Of a stretch of 64,000 nt of DNA, positions 53,123-63,400 are shown one piece after another. The position numbers and the translations under genes are program-made. Source of the DNA: Symsagittifera roscoffensis (taxonomy: Eukaryota; Xenacoelomorpha; Acoela; Convolutidae); assembly GCF_963678635.1 (NCBI RefSeq), contig NC_087065.1, forward strand, positions 28,973,254-29,037,253. Reading direction: 5' to 3'. The notes beneath the pieces were generated by a model. That model ran no database searches. It was not told the origin of the DNA and saw only the letters and a list, made by a program, of their open reading frames with translations. Position 1 is the first letter of the stretch. Every line of letters begins with the position of its first letter.

Positions 53123-54904
53123 ATGGACCACTTCAACCTGGATGAGTTGATGGACCTGGCAGAGGCATATGTAGGACCGATGATAGATGCGATCTATCGT
53201 CGGCTGATCGAACGAGACTTCGCTCTGGAGGACCCAGAGGTGGTCATGTTGCTGACCGCCCTGATCAACATCTTGGGGCACGACAACCGTGGGGACCGCC
53301 CCACGGAAGTCATGTTGATGGCAGCATATGGAGAAAGAGGAGTACTAGACCGCCCGAACATGAGAGTGATGAGGTGGAGAAACGGGGCTCTCTCAGGGAG
53401 TGACTTGGCGAATGAGCCTGGATTGGGAAGTTCTAGGACTTACCAACCAGGTGAGATGCCAATGCCCTCTAAGCCTAAACCTGGGTTGACGAGAATGCAT
53501 CGGGAGATGAACAGCGAGGCGACCTCGTCTGGTTCACCACTGAGAGCAGCTGTGCCACCAAAAAGGGCGAAAGTAACACAGAAGGTTCAGACGAACCAAA
53601 CCATACAAGATCTGGACGAGATGAACGATCAGCTGAGAAGTACGAAGAAGGAGCTGGACGAGACGACCAGAAGCATGCTCCAGATGGAGGAAGATCGGGA
53701 CATGTGGAGAAAGTTGTTTGAGGACTGCAACAAAAAGCAGGGTCAAGAGATCGAACGCTTAAGGCAGGAATACAAAGAGCGATCGGAGCAGGTGGCGTTG
53801 ACAACGGCCGTGGAGAAAGTGATACCTGCAAGGGATATTCCTCGTGGGCAGTCCCCGATGGAGCTCTTGACACCTCGAGAAATGAATCAAACAACGGAGA
53901 CACGGCTTCCAGCAGAGACGAATCGAGTAACAATCCCGGATCCTAGTGACACCTTGGGTGATCCCGTCGTAGAACAGACAGTGAGGAAGCTGATAGAGAC
54001 AGCTGGACGACTGGTCGCTAACAAGAATGTGCCAGGTTCCGGGGTGACTGCACCCTATGGAACGATTGACGATACGGGCAGAGTACAACTCTCCCAGACC
54101 GTGATCAGACAAGGGATAAGTAATGTGACACCACTCATGGGGAGCTCGAGAATCCCAGAGAGGAAAGTACGAAAGATGCCAGCGAAGAAAGTGTCTCGTA
54201 TAATAGACGTGCAGAAGAATAATCAATTGAAGTATAATTTCACGGGAGTTCCGGAGACAGATCCGAGGGCCTGCTTCAATCGAGCTACCTGGAGCCCGGC
54301 TGTGAACCTGCAGCAACCACCACTCGGGACATCTCACCTGATATTGGGAGACAGTTTAGTCAGAGTGCTGTCGAATTTGAGGACCTCGTGGGTCACCACG
54401 GTGATGACCTTTGGAGGTGCGACGATAGCCCAATTATATCGGATGGTGGAACTGATGAATCCAGGGAAGATTCCCAATGTGATGATCTTAGTTGGGACGA
54501 ATGAGATCTCCAGAGGATCAGACGAGCAGAAAGCACTGTGGGAGTCAATGATGGTGTGTTTGTTCACTACCCTCTGGCAGAAGTTCAGTTGCGCGGTACT
54601 GACCGTTTGCACTGTGCCAATGAATACGAGAAGCCTGACAGCATCAGGAAGGAGGCACAACGAGGGAGTCATGAGATGGAACAACATCTTGAGGAACCTA
54701 GCAAATCGAAATGCCGGAAGGATGATCCTCATGGACATTGAACATGAGTTGAGAGCCATGGATCAGGCCAGACTGACCACGGATGGCATCCACTTCAACA
54801 GTATCGAAGGACAAGCTTGGTTGAATCGAGTCTTCCAAGAACGGTTGGAGGAGCTGGAAGCAGAACTCTTTGACACAGGAGTGCTGAAGGAAGGGGAACG
54901 GTGA
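53123..54904 (+). CDS. Accessory ORF: coiled-coil + SGNH/GDSL hydrolase
   Basis: 593 residues, intact. N-terminus (1-60) helical, with LDELMDLAEAYVGPMIDAIY. Residues about 175-240 form a coiled coil (LRSTKKELDETTRSMLQMEEDRDMW). A basic linker contains KVRKMPAKKVSRI. The SGNH hydrolase fold begins at about 405: HLILGDSLVRVL (block I, Ser about 412), FGGATIAQL (block II Gly), ILVGTNEISRG (block III Asn about 459) and LTTDGIHFNSIEGQAW (Asp and His near 554 and 557). All four classical residues are present, so it could be an active esterase or lipase-like enzyme. Such domains occur in ORF1 of some LINEs; in a gypsy element this is unusual to my knowledge. No signal peptide, so probably cytosolic or in virus-like particles. 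Confidence 0.82.
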   Translation: MDHFNLDELMDLAEAYVGPMIDAIYRRLIERDFALEDPEVVMLLTALINILGHDNRGDRPTEVMLMAAYGERGVLDRPNMRVMRWRNGALSGSDLANEPGLGSSRTYQPGEMPMPSKPKPGLTRMHREMNSEATSSGSPLRAAVPPKRAKVTQKVQTNQTIQDLDEMNDQLRSTKKELDETTRSMLQMEEDRDMWRKLFEDCNKKQGQEIERLRQEYKERSEQVALTTAVEKVIPARDIPRGQSPMELLTPREMNQTTETRLPAETNRVTIPDPSDTLGDPVVEQTVRKLIETAGRLVANKNVPGSGVTAPYGTIDDTGRVQLSQTVIRQGISNVTPLMGSSRIPERKVRKMPAKKVSRIIDVQKNNQLKYNFTGVPETDPRACFNRATWSPAVNLQQPPLGTSHLILGDSLVRVLSNLRTSWVTTVMTFGGATIAQLYRMVELMNPGKIPNVMILVGTNEISRGSDEQKALWESMMVCLFTTLWQKFSCAVLTVCTVPMNTRSLTASGRRHNEGVMRWNNILRNLANRNAGRMILMDIEHELRAMDQARLTTDGIHFNSIEGQAWLNRVFQERLEELEAELFDTGVLKEGER

Positions 54905-54925
54905 GTGATGCGGTAATTACCACCT

Positions 54926-56686
54926 TTGTGCCTCCTAACCTGGAATTACCGGCAACAAAGCTCCAGCGAACCAGGTCGAAGAACAGACGTACAGAGGGAA
55001 CTGAATGCAGACTGTAACCTGCGTGACCTCAACATCATATATAATGTGATGATAACAGCCTCTAAGAGCAACGGAGAAGATAAAGTAGAGTTGCCTGGCT
55101 GGGGACCAGAAGACTGGGTCAAACCTGGTAGCTGTCTGGCGGAAGTCTGTGGACTGGAGGGTCATGTTTGTGGAGGTCTAGACTGTTTAAAAACCCTGGA
55201 GAAACAACACAAGCAATTGACAGTATTGTTTGGAAACGTAGTGATGAAAGCAAGAACTGAAACGGAACTGATAGCAGATTGCCATGGAGGAACCGATGTG
55301 AATCTAGTGACTGCACTAGGATTCTACAGCATGTTTGGTTCTTTAGAGTCACTATTGAATCTAGAACAGAAACATGAGATGGTCACAGCCATCAGCGTAG
55401 AAGTATTTCCAGGAGTTCTGCAGACTGAGCAGAAATATATAGGAAAATGGAGGGAAGCAATCGAGACAGAAATGAACATCAGACACAGCGAAACTTATTG
55501 TAGACCATCAGGAGCATGATATTTGGTGGGTTCAACGTTGGCTCCAATGTGCAAGAGCAGGTATCCTGTACGTTTCGTGGCTGTGGACGTGAAGAGTACA
55601 AGAACGATCGTGGATCAAGCCTTCTCAGTGCCAAAATGTGTGAGATTGGCGAGAATGTCTGAAAAGTCTTACGAGTTACTATGTAAGATGTTCTCAGCAA
55701 TTCCAGAGAGAACCAAAGAAGAGTTGGAGTCAATACTAGGAAAGAAGTTCATGGGATATGTGAGTGGGAACTTCAGTGACTTTGAGAAACAGAAACAGAG
55801 AGGATCAACTGTCACAGATTACAATGCAGTAGATGAGAATTATGAAATCCACCGAGTGATGATGGAAGTAGAACCATTGCTGGAAGCTTCGGGAAAACGT
55901 AATTGGAGGAGCATCATGATGACGCATGACGAGTTTCCTTGCCACTGCTTGCTGCAGACCTGGTGGTATCCCAAGCGTAGTAATCTGATGTTGATCTGGG
56001 ACTCTGGAGAGCTGCTCTCCATGGGTTTACCAGATTCATCACAGCCCGTAACAATAGTGGTAGTGGGAGTTATGATGGCGATACGATGGCTGGAAGCTCA
56101 TGTGAGAGAAAATAATAGACAGGAGGCGCCGATGAGAGAACAATTGCGGAAGTTAGATTGTCTAAAAGATTTAGATCTTTTTGAGACAATGTGCAAAGTT
56201 CTAAAGATTCCGATGGAAGTGAAGAAGATATGGGCGAGAAAACGATTGATGCCATGGTTCAGAGCTAACATGACTGCATGGTTGTACGAGTATGCGAAAA
56301 AGCATATGTCGAAGCATGGCAGAGTGTACAGTGAATATCAGCTGGACATTGGGGCAGGAGCTTTCAAGCGAGCTTTCGTGACTCATCGGAATGCAGTGAC
56401 CACCGCCGTGAAAAGAATTTCCAGGACGAGTGAGCGTAGTGGAAATGAGAAGGCAGATATGCTGAAAGAGGATTTGGAGAGAAACGTGACGTTGTGTCTC
56501 CACAACAGTTTCTGCAGAAACAGAGAATCCAACGTGGATCCCCTACCTTGCTGTAAACAGAGGGTAGAAGAGCAGAAGTGTTGGAGGACGGCTTCCAACA
56601 GCGTCAGGATAGCCAACGATGTGCTACAAGGCACGGAAACTGAAAGTGCGGAGTCAGTATCACAGGAGGAAGAAATGGAACATTGA
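54926..56686 (+). CDS. Accessory ORF4, C-terminal part, interrupted by one TGA
   Basis: Two open frames (54926-55519 and 55523-56686) are in the same phase and separated only by TGA at 55517-55519. Together they give about 585 residues. The second copy (60.4-63.9 kb) has CGA at that position, so the stop is a point change. No known domain; many conserved Cys/His (CGLEGHVCGGLDC, FPCHCLLQTWWY, CCKQR, CRNRE). No membrane helix or signal peptide is visible. Two stretches are especially conserved between copies: LPGWGPEDWV and FMGYxSGNFSDFE. The N-terminal third is missing: the sequence jumps from the start region (about 54910) to a point corresponding to about 62270 in the other copy. Not envelope-like. 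Confidence 0.75.
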
Positions 56687-57490
56687 TGGATGGTCGAGAA
56701 AACAAGAGGCAACAAGAAAGAAAATTAGAAGAATTTAGAAGTTTTAGACTTCTAAACGACGAAAAAAGAAGAGAACAAAGGAGTGATAAAGAAAAGTTAA
56801 AACTCAGAATTGTTTTATGTGTGTGAAAAACTCAAGTGAGAAACCAAGCAACCAAGTTGTAATTGAAAACTGAAACATTTAGTTGAGTTTTGAAATTGTT
56901 GCATTTGTAAATTTGCATTTTGATTTTAGCAGAAGTGGCTTTAGAGACACTCACTTATTATTTATTTAGAAAGGCTTGAGGGAAGAGTATATTTAAATAT
57001 TCCAGCCTGCATGATTGTTTTTAATCACTTAGGAAGACTGATCACTTTGTGGTGACGTGGAAGGCTTGAGTAATCTCTCGAAGAGGGAGATTGTTTCATT
57101 GTTCTTTCTAACCACAAAGTTTCTTAGTTTTAATATTCAGGACAATGACAAGCAAGATTTCCGAAGGGAAGGAGCATAGTAGGATAATTTTAGCTTGTTG
57201 GTTGGCAGGACTGTCCTGCAAGCCAACACCTTTTAAATCTAAGAGAAAAAGTTTTAATCGGGACATTGACATTGGAAGTCAGAAAATATGTTTTATCTTA
57301 AGTCATATCCTCAATGTGCAGATTAATGAAAGAATTTGAAGGCTATAGTGATGTAGTATGATGCCATTTATATTCTGCAGTGAGTCGATGTGACGTGGAT
57401 AAAAGTAATTTCGAGCATTTTGTAAATTCTGTTCGATGACACTGTATCTATTTTACGAACATTGCGTGATTCAATGAGGACATTGACCGG
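56687..57490 (+). other. 3' UTR of element 1
   Basis: AT-rich, about 800 nt, no supported ORF. It contains the nested hairpin at 57044-57120. Just upstream of the LTR it ends in the purine-rich TGTCCGGGGAGTA. Confidence 0.5.
57044..57120 (+). promoter_or_regulatory. Nested RNA hairpin in the 3' UTR
   Basis: Outer arms ACTTTGTGGT (57044-57053) and ACCACAAAGT (57111-57120) pair perfectly. Inside, AATCTCTC (57072-57079) pairs with GGGAGATT (57085-57092) with one wobble. Together these form a two-part stem in an otherwise AT-rich UTR, so it may be a functional RNA element. Confidence 0.55.
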
Positions 57491-57491
57491 A

Positions 57492-57505
57492 CTGTCCGGG
57501 GAGTA
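57492..57505 (+). promoter_or_regulatory. Polypurine-tract candidate next to the 3' LTR
   Basis: TGTCCGGGGAGTA ends at the LTR start. The GGGGAG core is a short purine run, as used to prime plus-strand synthesis. The same TTGTCCGGGGAG word lies at 49788, 49854, 49920 and 52105. Confidence 0.55.
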
Positions 57506-58419
57506 TGTGACATTCGACCAGAATGGACAAAATGCAATCTCTGCAGACTTCGAAATTTTAGCAGTGAACCTTCCGAGTTAATGATTTTGAAGGATTAACG
57601 ACGTTATTCGGATGATTAGCAGAACGGTGAAGGTCAGGATATTCCCGTATTTTAAAATTTTAAATTTTCGAAGTGATGACGTAACATTTCTGAGAAACGT
57701 CAGAAACGGCCATTTTAGCAAAAAGAACTAAGAAAAACAGAACAACTTTATCTGTGATTGCGAACAGAACAAAAATCGAAATTAAGGAAAACGACAACGA
57801 ATTACAGAGAACGTTCCGATTTGCAACTATTGGGCTGCTACAATAGTTGCAAGGCCGTTGCGAGCAACGGTGAAGGGTGAAAACCAGCCTTCCGAGTTAT
57901 CGTGAAATCGAACTTAAGGAGCTTGATTCAGTGGATTCACAAATCCGGAAGGGTTTCGGGACTGAAACTTTTAGCCTGTTATATGAACTTTTAGCATCCT
58001 GTCATGTCCTGACTTGAATTTAACTGATATTTGGATTAGTTTTGACAAGGATGAGGTGCTAGGAGTTGGGGGAAAGGGTTGATCCATCTTCGATGGAGAT
58101 GATGATTTTTATCTACTGAACAAAAACAATAGTAATATAATAAATAGTAGCCCTGTTTTTAGGAGTGACCTCGTGGTCTGGGGATACTGAGACCCAGCCA
58201 TGAGCTCACTATTTGCATGTAATTAAGTTAATTTGAGCTTTCTGGTCGAAGCCGGAGAACAGTAACGTTTTTGTCGACCCGATGTTAGAAAGACCACCGA
58301 AAAGTACTGGCTTGGTAGAGACGGTGAAAAGCATGCAAAGCTCTGTTTAGACGTTAGCCAGTCGTCTTAAGACTTAGTTTTGTTATCCGTCGATATGTAT
58401 CTTCCGGGCGAATGTTACA
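57506..58419 (+). repeat. 3' LTR, 914 bp
   Basis: The same TGTGACATTCG start and CGAATGTTACA end as the 5' LTR. I count about seven single-base differences by eye and no gaps. AATAAA at 58139-58144. Confidence 0.95.
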
Positions 58420-58912
58420 TGTTTGATAAATTAAAAAAATTAGAGCAAATGACGTGTCACTTCCAAAACCCCATCCCCAAGTTTCAAGCCCGCCTCTGAG
58501 TGACCTCGAGCAGAGAATAAAGCTAATAAGTAGTAAGCACGATGAGAGAAATGTAAAGGGAGGAAGAATGCTTGCTGCTTCGGATGACAAAATTGCTCCT
58601 TTTTCATTTGATAACTATCAAAAATTGTTGTCTAGCACCCTCAGCGAGCCCAATTTGCAGCTCCAAATCCAGAAAATTTAGATAGTTTTTATCGTAACCG
58701 ATTTCGACCTATGCAAAGCGATATTGTCTTTTGCGAACGGATCAGCAGCAGGTCCTGATGAAATAATTCCTCAAATTTTTAAAGATCTTGTTAGTAAGTC
58801 GAATGGCAGTGCAGGACTTAATTTTCTAAAATCGCTTACTAATCTGATAAACCTCATTGGAGACGGCCAAATACCCGAACCCATAGGACTGATTTTTATA
58901 GAGACGGTTTAA
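58420..58912 (+). pseudogene. Fragment of an unclassified non-LTR reverse transcriptase
   Basis: The first part (58500-58680) reads LEQRIKLISSKHDERNVKGG and LAASDDKIAPFSFDNYQKLL. The second part (58724-58905, another frame) reads FANGSAAGPDEIIPQIFKDL and LINLIGDGQIPEPI. This order (KISSK-x-x-x-GDVxGAxRLLxSDD, then GSAxGPDGxxPQxLKDL) is that of the N-terminal part of RT ORFs from a family common in invertebrates. A frameshift separates the two parts. The fragment ends abruptly at an LTR piece (58905). It is a remnant between two LTR elements. Confidence 0.65.
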
Positions 58913-59002
58913 AGCATATGAAGCTGTGTTTAGACGCTAGCCAGTCGTTTCATAACCTAGGTTTATTTTCCGTCGATATGTACTTCCGCGCGAACGATAC
59001 AT
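58905..59002 (+). repeat. Fragment of a related LTR 3' end
   Basis: About 98 bp. AAAGCATATGAAGCTGTGTTTAG, GCTAGCCAGTCGT and TCCGTCGATATGTACTTCC match the last 100 bp of the element 1 LTR with several changes and end CGAACGATACA. It is a truncated relic of another member of the family. Confidence 0.75.
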
Positions 59003-59811
59003 GAACATTTCAAGTAGAGCAAATGCCTTGTCTTTGGAACTTTTCTTTCTTTTTTTATATAAATCAGAAGGTCATTATAGAGAAATGATAATGAGAAAAA
59101 CGAGATGATTAGTGTTGACAAGCGGCATTCGCAATCTGTATTACCAGAAAGATTCTCTGCCTAAAAAAACCACCTGCCCTAGGTTCCTCGGTACACGTGC
59201 TCAATCTTACAAAGTATATTCTGAAAAAAACTGTGCTAGGGTCAGCGACAACTTGAACTTCAAAAACTATCGGTTGAAAACTATATCTTTCATCAATTAA
59301 TTTTCTATAATTGTCAGATTTTTGATCTTCCGCCTCGGCCGTTGCCGGGTTACAAACCGAGCCGGCGCTTTCTTGGTGCTAGGGATTTTAGCATACAGGT
59401 TTTTTAGCAGAACAATTATAAAGTGTGATAGCTAACTTCAAACGCGGCATTAGCGATAAGCGACCGCTTGGTCCGCTCGGCTTCAGTTTAACACGAGTGT
59501 TATTTGAACTCAACACGAGTGTTAGTAATTTTGTGAGCTTGAATCTTTGTTTTGCCGCTCATTTAGACTGTTGTGTTTTTGAAGTTGATAGTTTTGATGA
59601 CAAATTTTGAGATAATTGACTTCATTGGGGAAGCTTGACCCCAGATGGAACGTCTCTCTGAGTTTGTCAATCAACCAACTATCACTTTATTACGTTTGTC
59701 TGCTAGAGGACTAACTATTCCCTTTTAATTTCTAAAAGAGTTTTTTGCTAAAGGATTGGTCCCCCTTATTCTGCTGGGGGCTAGGCAGTCAATTACCGTT
59801 ACATTTAGCAT
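59003..59811. other. No gene seen between the two elements
   Basis: Two short ORFs (59112-59300, 59425-59610) have no motif. The first bases after the LTR fragment (GTAGAGCAAATG) resemble those after the element 1 3' LTR (TTAGAGCAAATG). Confidence 0.4.
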
Positions 59812-60425
59812 TCGCCCCGAAGTATATACCGACGGAAAAAAGCTAGGTTCTGAAACGACTGGCTAGCGTCTAAACACAGCTTTACATGCTTTTAACCTTC
59901 TCTACCAAAGCCAGTTCTATGTGTGGTCCATTAACCTTGGGTCGATAAAGTCATTACTAATTAAGGTTTTGACCAGATCGCGCAAATTAACTTAGTTACT
60001 TGCAAAAATAGTGAGCTCATGGCTGGGTCTCAGCATCCCCAGACCACGCGGTCACTCCTAAAAACAGGGTTAATATCCAATTATCATATTACTGTTAGTT
60101 TTGCTCCGCAGATAAAAATCATCATATCCATCGGAGATGGATCAAACCTTTCCCTGAACTCCTAGCTTCTCATACTTTGAAAAATTAATTCGATGTTAAT
60201 TAAATTCAACTCAGGTCATGCCAAGAAGCTAAAAGTTGTTAAAAATATAGTTTAAGTCTTTTCCCGAGATCCTTATCCCGAGACCCTCTCAATTGCGATT
60301 TCAATTCGTGTCGTACGACGTCTCTTGCCAGCGAAAATTGTTCTTTTGATGATTTTCGCACTTTTCCTGTATTCGCGAAAATGCAAATGATCACGCCTTT
60401 ACTATCGAATTTTTAAAATTTCACA
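59812..60425 (-). repeat. LTR of element 2 (minus orientation, diverged and shortened)
   Basis: On the minus strand, words from the element 1 LTR occur in order: ATTTTAAAATTTC-type start region, GGTTTGATCCATCTCCGATGG, ATGATTTTTATCTG, AACCCTGTTTTTAGGAGTGACC, GGGATGCTGAGACCCAGCCATGAGCTC, TAGACGCTAGCCAGTCG and TTCGGGGCGAATG near the end. Divergence and indels are substantial. The boundaries are approximate, and the 5' part is shorter than in element 1. Confidence 0.75.
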
Positions 60426-60427
60426 TG

Positions 60428-63400
60428 TCAGTTAAAACCGACCTCTCCCAATTCAATCAGTTTATCAAATAAGACCGTTAATACTCTGAAACGGCCAACC
60501 GTCCTACCAAACTGTTCCAATAAAATTTCGATTTCCTCATGCATTTTGACCCCTTCTCTTTTTCTTTTTTGCATCTCGTCGTTCGGCTTTTTGTCACTGC
60601 TCCATCTCCGTGACATCGACTCCGCACTCTCGGTTTCATTATGTTGCAACACATCGGTGGCTATTCTGACACTGTTGGAGGCAGTCCTCCAACATCTCTG
60701 CTCATCTACCGTTGTTTGCAACAAGGCAGAGGGTCTACGCTTATTTTCCTATTACTGCAGAAGCTGTTGTTGAGGCACAGCGTCACATTTCTCTCCAGAT
60801 CTTCCTTCAACATTTCTTTTCTTTCTTTCCCGTCACAACCATTCGTTCTCTTTAATGCGGTTGTTACTGCATTCCGATGCGTTACAAAAGCTCGTTTGAG
60901 AAATCCCGATCCTATGTCTATCTGGTACGAACTGTACACACTGCGGTGCTCGACATATGTTTCTTCGCATACTCGTACAACCAAGCAGTAATTTTGGCTC
61001 TGAACTATGGCATTAGTCGTCTTTTGTCCCATATTTTCTTCACTTCAATCGGAATGGTCAAGATTTCGCACGATGCCTCCAAAAGATCTGAATCTTTTAG
61101 ACAATCCAATTCCCTTGACTGTTCTTTGGTCGGTGCTTCTTGTCGGTTGTTTTCTTTAACATGAGCTTCTAGCAATCAAATCGCCATCATAACTCCAACT
61201 ATCACTATCGTTATGGGCTGCGATGAGTCTGGTAAACCCATGGAGAGCAGTTCTCCAGAGTCGCAGATCATTACCAGATTACTGCAGCCGGGATATCCCC
61301 AACTTTGTAGCAAACAATGGCACGGGAAGTCATCATGTGTCAGCATTATGCTTCTCCAATTTCGTTTTCCCGACGCTTCCAGTAGTGGTTCTACTTCCAT
61401 TATCACTCGGTCGATTTCATCATTCTCGTCTACTGCATTATAGTCCGTCACTGTTGATCCTCTCTGTTTGTGTCTTTCAAAATCACTGAAGTTCCCACTA
61501 GCATATCCCATAAACTTCTTTCCCAATATCGGTTCTAACTCATCTTTGGTTCTTCCTGGAACTACGGCAAACTTCTTACATAGCAATTCGTAAGATTTGT
61601 CCGACATCATCGTCAATCTTACACACTTTGGCAGTGAGATAGCTTGATCCACGATCGTCCTTGTACTCTTTACATCCACTGCTACTGGGTATCGGCTTTT
61701 GCACATCGGCGCCAACGACTATCTATCCGACTAGGTATCGCGCCCCAGACGATCTGCGATAAGTTTTACTCTGCCTGATGTTCACTTCCACTTCTATAGC
61801 TTCCCTCCATTTTCCCTTATGCTTCTGTTCGGTTTGTAGCACTCTAGGAAACACTTCTACACTTATGGTTGGGACCATCTCATGCTTTTGTTCTAGATTC
61901 AATAGTGACTCTAAAGAACCAACATGCTGTCACTAGAATCACTTCGGTTCCTTCATGGCAATCTGCAATTAGCTTTGCTTCCGTTTTCGCTTTCATCCGT
62001 TTTCGCTTTGTTTCCGAACAATAAGGTCAATTGCTTGTGCTGTTTTGCAAGTGTCTTCACGCAGTCGAGATCTCCACACATATGATCTTCTAGTCCACAA
62101 ACTTTTGCCAGATAGCTACCAGGTTCAACCCAGTCTTCTGGTCCCCAGCCAGGCAACTCGACATTGTTCTCTCGGTTGCTCTTAGAGGCTGTTGTCATCA
62201 AATTGTATATGATGTTGAGGTTACGCAAATTGCAGTCTGCCTTTAGTTCCCTTTGTATATCCTGCGTCAGTCGTAGTATCGAATCAGCATTTGGACTTTG
62301 GCACCATGGTGGTTTCATTAACTCCACATCATGGATTCATTAACACCACATCACCATCAGGCTCGTTCTCAATAACTCGTCTGAGAAACCCAATCCAAAC
62401 TTCACTCGGCTAACAGATTTCGGTATGGAAGGTACAGTCACATTTTTTTTCCAATACAAGTCCCAATTCAACATGTTGACGGGCAATGCTTTGTATCGTT
62501 GGAGTTCTTGACGACCAGAACCTCAACAACACCGGTTGTTCGTAGTCGAAGTAACAATCACGTATATCTTTATTGATCAAAGGATTACATGCCATTCCAA
62601 CACTTCCTGACACAAAATGGTATGACTTCTTTCTGATCGGTCCACAGTATTCACTAGACTTCAGCAGTGTCTCCATTGATTCTTTCGTGAGCCTAAGCTC
62701 CTTGTTCGAGAATCTTCGGATTTCATCTATCTTCTTCAATGGTTCTAGTTCTACGGGTTTTTTCATGTTCACCCGCATTGGCTTGCTTTGATGAATGAAT
62801 TCCAATAGCGTTTGTAAGAGCAAGGTCTTCGTTAGCTCACTGCACTCTCTCAGCATTTTGCACAAGTATTCAGCGCTGGTACCGATATTTGCTCCAACAT
62901 AAACCTGACAAAACAGAAAGCGTCTTTCCGTTTCGCTCACGCTACTGGCGCTCCTTCATTGATCAGACTCGTCATTAGGAGCTTATTCCTTTCTTTCGAT
63001 TTCTTCCTCTCTTCCGACTCATAGTTACCCATCGTCACTCCCGTCATACATCAAGCAAATCTGAGTTGTAGCTCAGTTCTGACGTACGGTATCGCTACTA
63101 GAGCATGTATCTTCGGAGTAGTTCGCATCTCTTCTTCAAAGTGAAGTAGTTTTACTGCTCTCCACGGTAAGCTCATCAATTGTGGAAGAGACTAACGTTC
63201 CATACGCCTTCTGCTTCATCGTTACGCCTTGTATCATTTGTTTCAGGTAACATTCCATGACACCTTTATTTTCTACACCGATCAGGTGTCCTCTAGCTCC
63301 TAGACCAATCAGGTGTCCTCTAGCTCGAGTTTCTGTACTCAATGATTTTCATGTGTCCGCCGGCGGGTTCGTCAATCAAGTTGGTATCAGATACTGTCAA

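Larger units (their letters stand above)
39834..58419 (+). mobile_element. Ty3/gypsy-type LTR retrotransposon with three accessory ORFs (element 1)
   Basis: 18.6 kb: 5' LTR, 3-kb leader, Gag-Pol, macro-like ORF, SGNH ORF, ORF4, 3' UTR, purine tract, 3' LTR. Pol order PR-RT-(RNase H)-IN is that of the Ty3/gypsy group. The LTRs begin TGTGACATTCG and end CGAATGTTACA. I count about seven mismatches between the two 914-bp LTRs and no indel, so insertion was recent. Coding is nevertheless broken by deletions in RNase H, IN and ORF4, two in-frame TGAs, one TAG and a frameshift, so this copy cannot be autonomous. The 5' flank (GCTGT) and 3' flank (TGTTT) do not give a clean target duplication. Confidence 0.93.

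Noticed and set aside
53475-54337. Long minus-strand ORFs of 152 and 192 codons
   Set aside because: Antisense shadows of the intact SGNH ORF, with no independent motif.
54926-56686. ORF4 as a retroviral envelope
   Set aside because: No signal peptide, no transmembrane anchor, no furin-type site or fusion-peptide-like run, and the Cys/His distribution is not that of known envelopes.
39829-58424. Target-site duplication of the LTR element
   Set aside because: GCTGT before the 5' LTR and TGTTT after the 3' LTR share only TGT, which is not enough to call. Flank rearrangement is possible.
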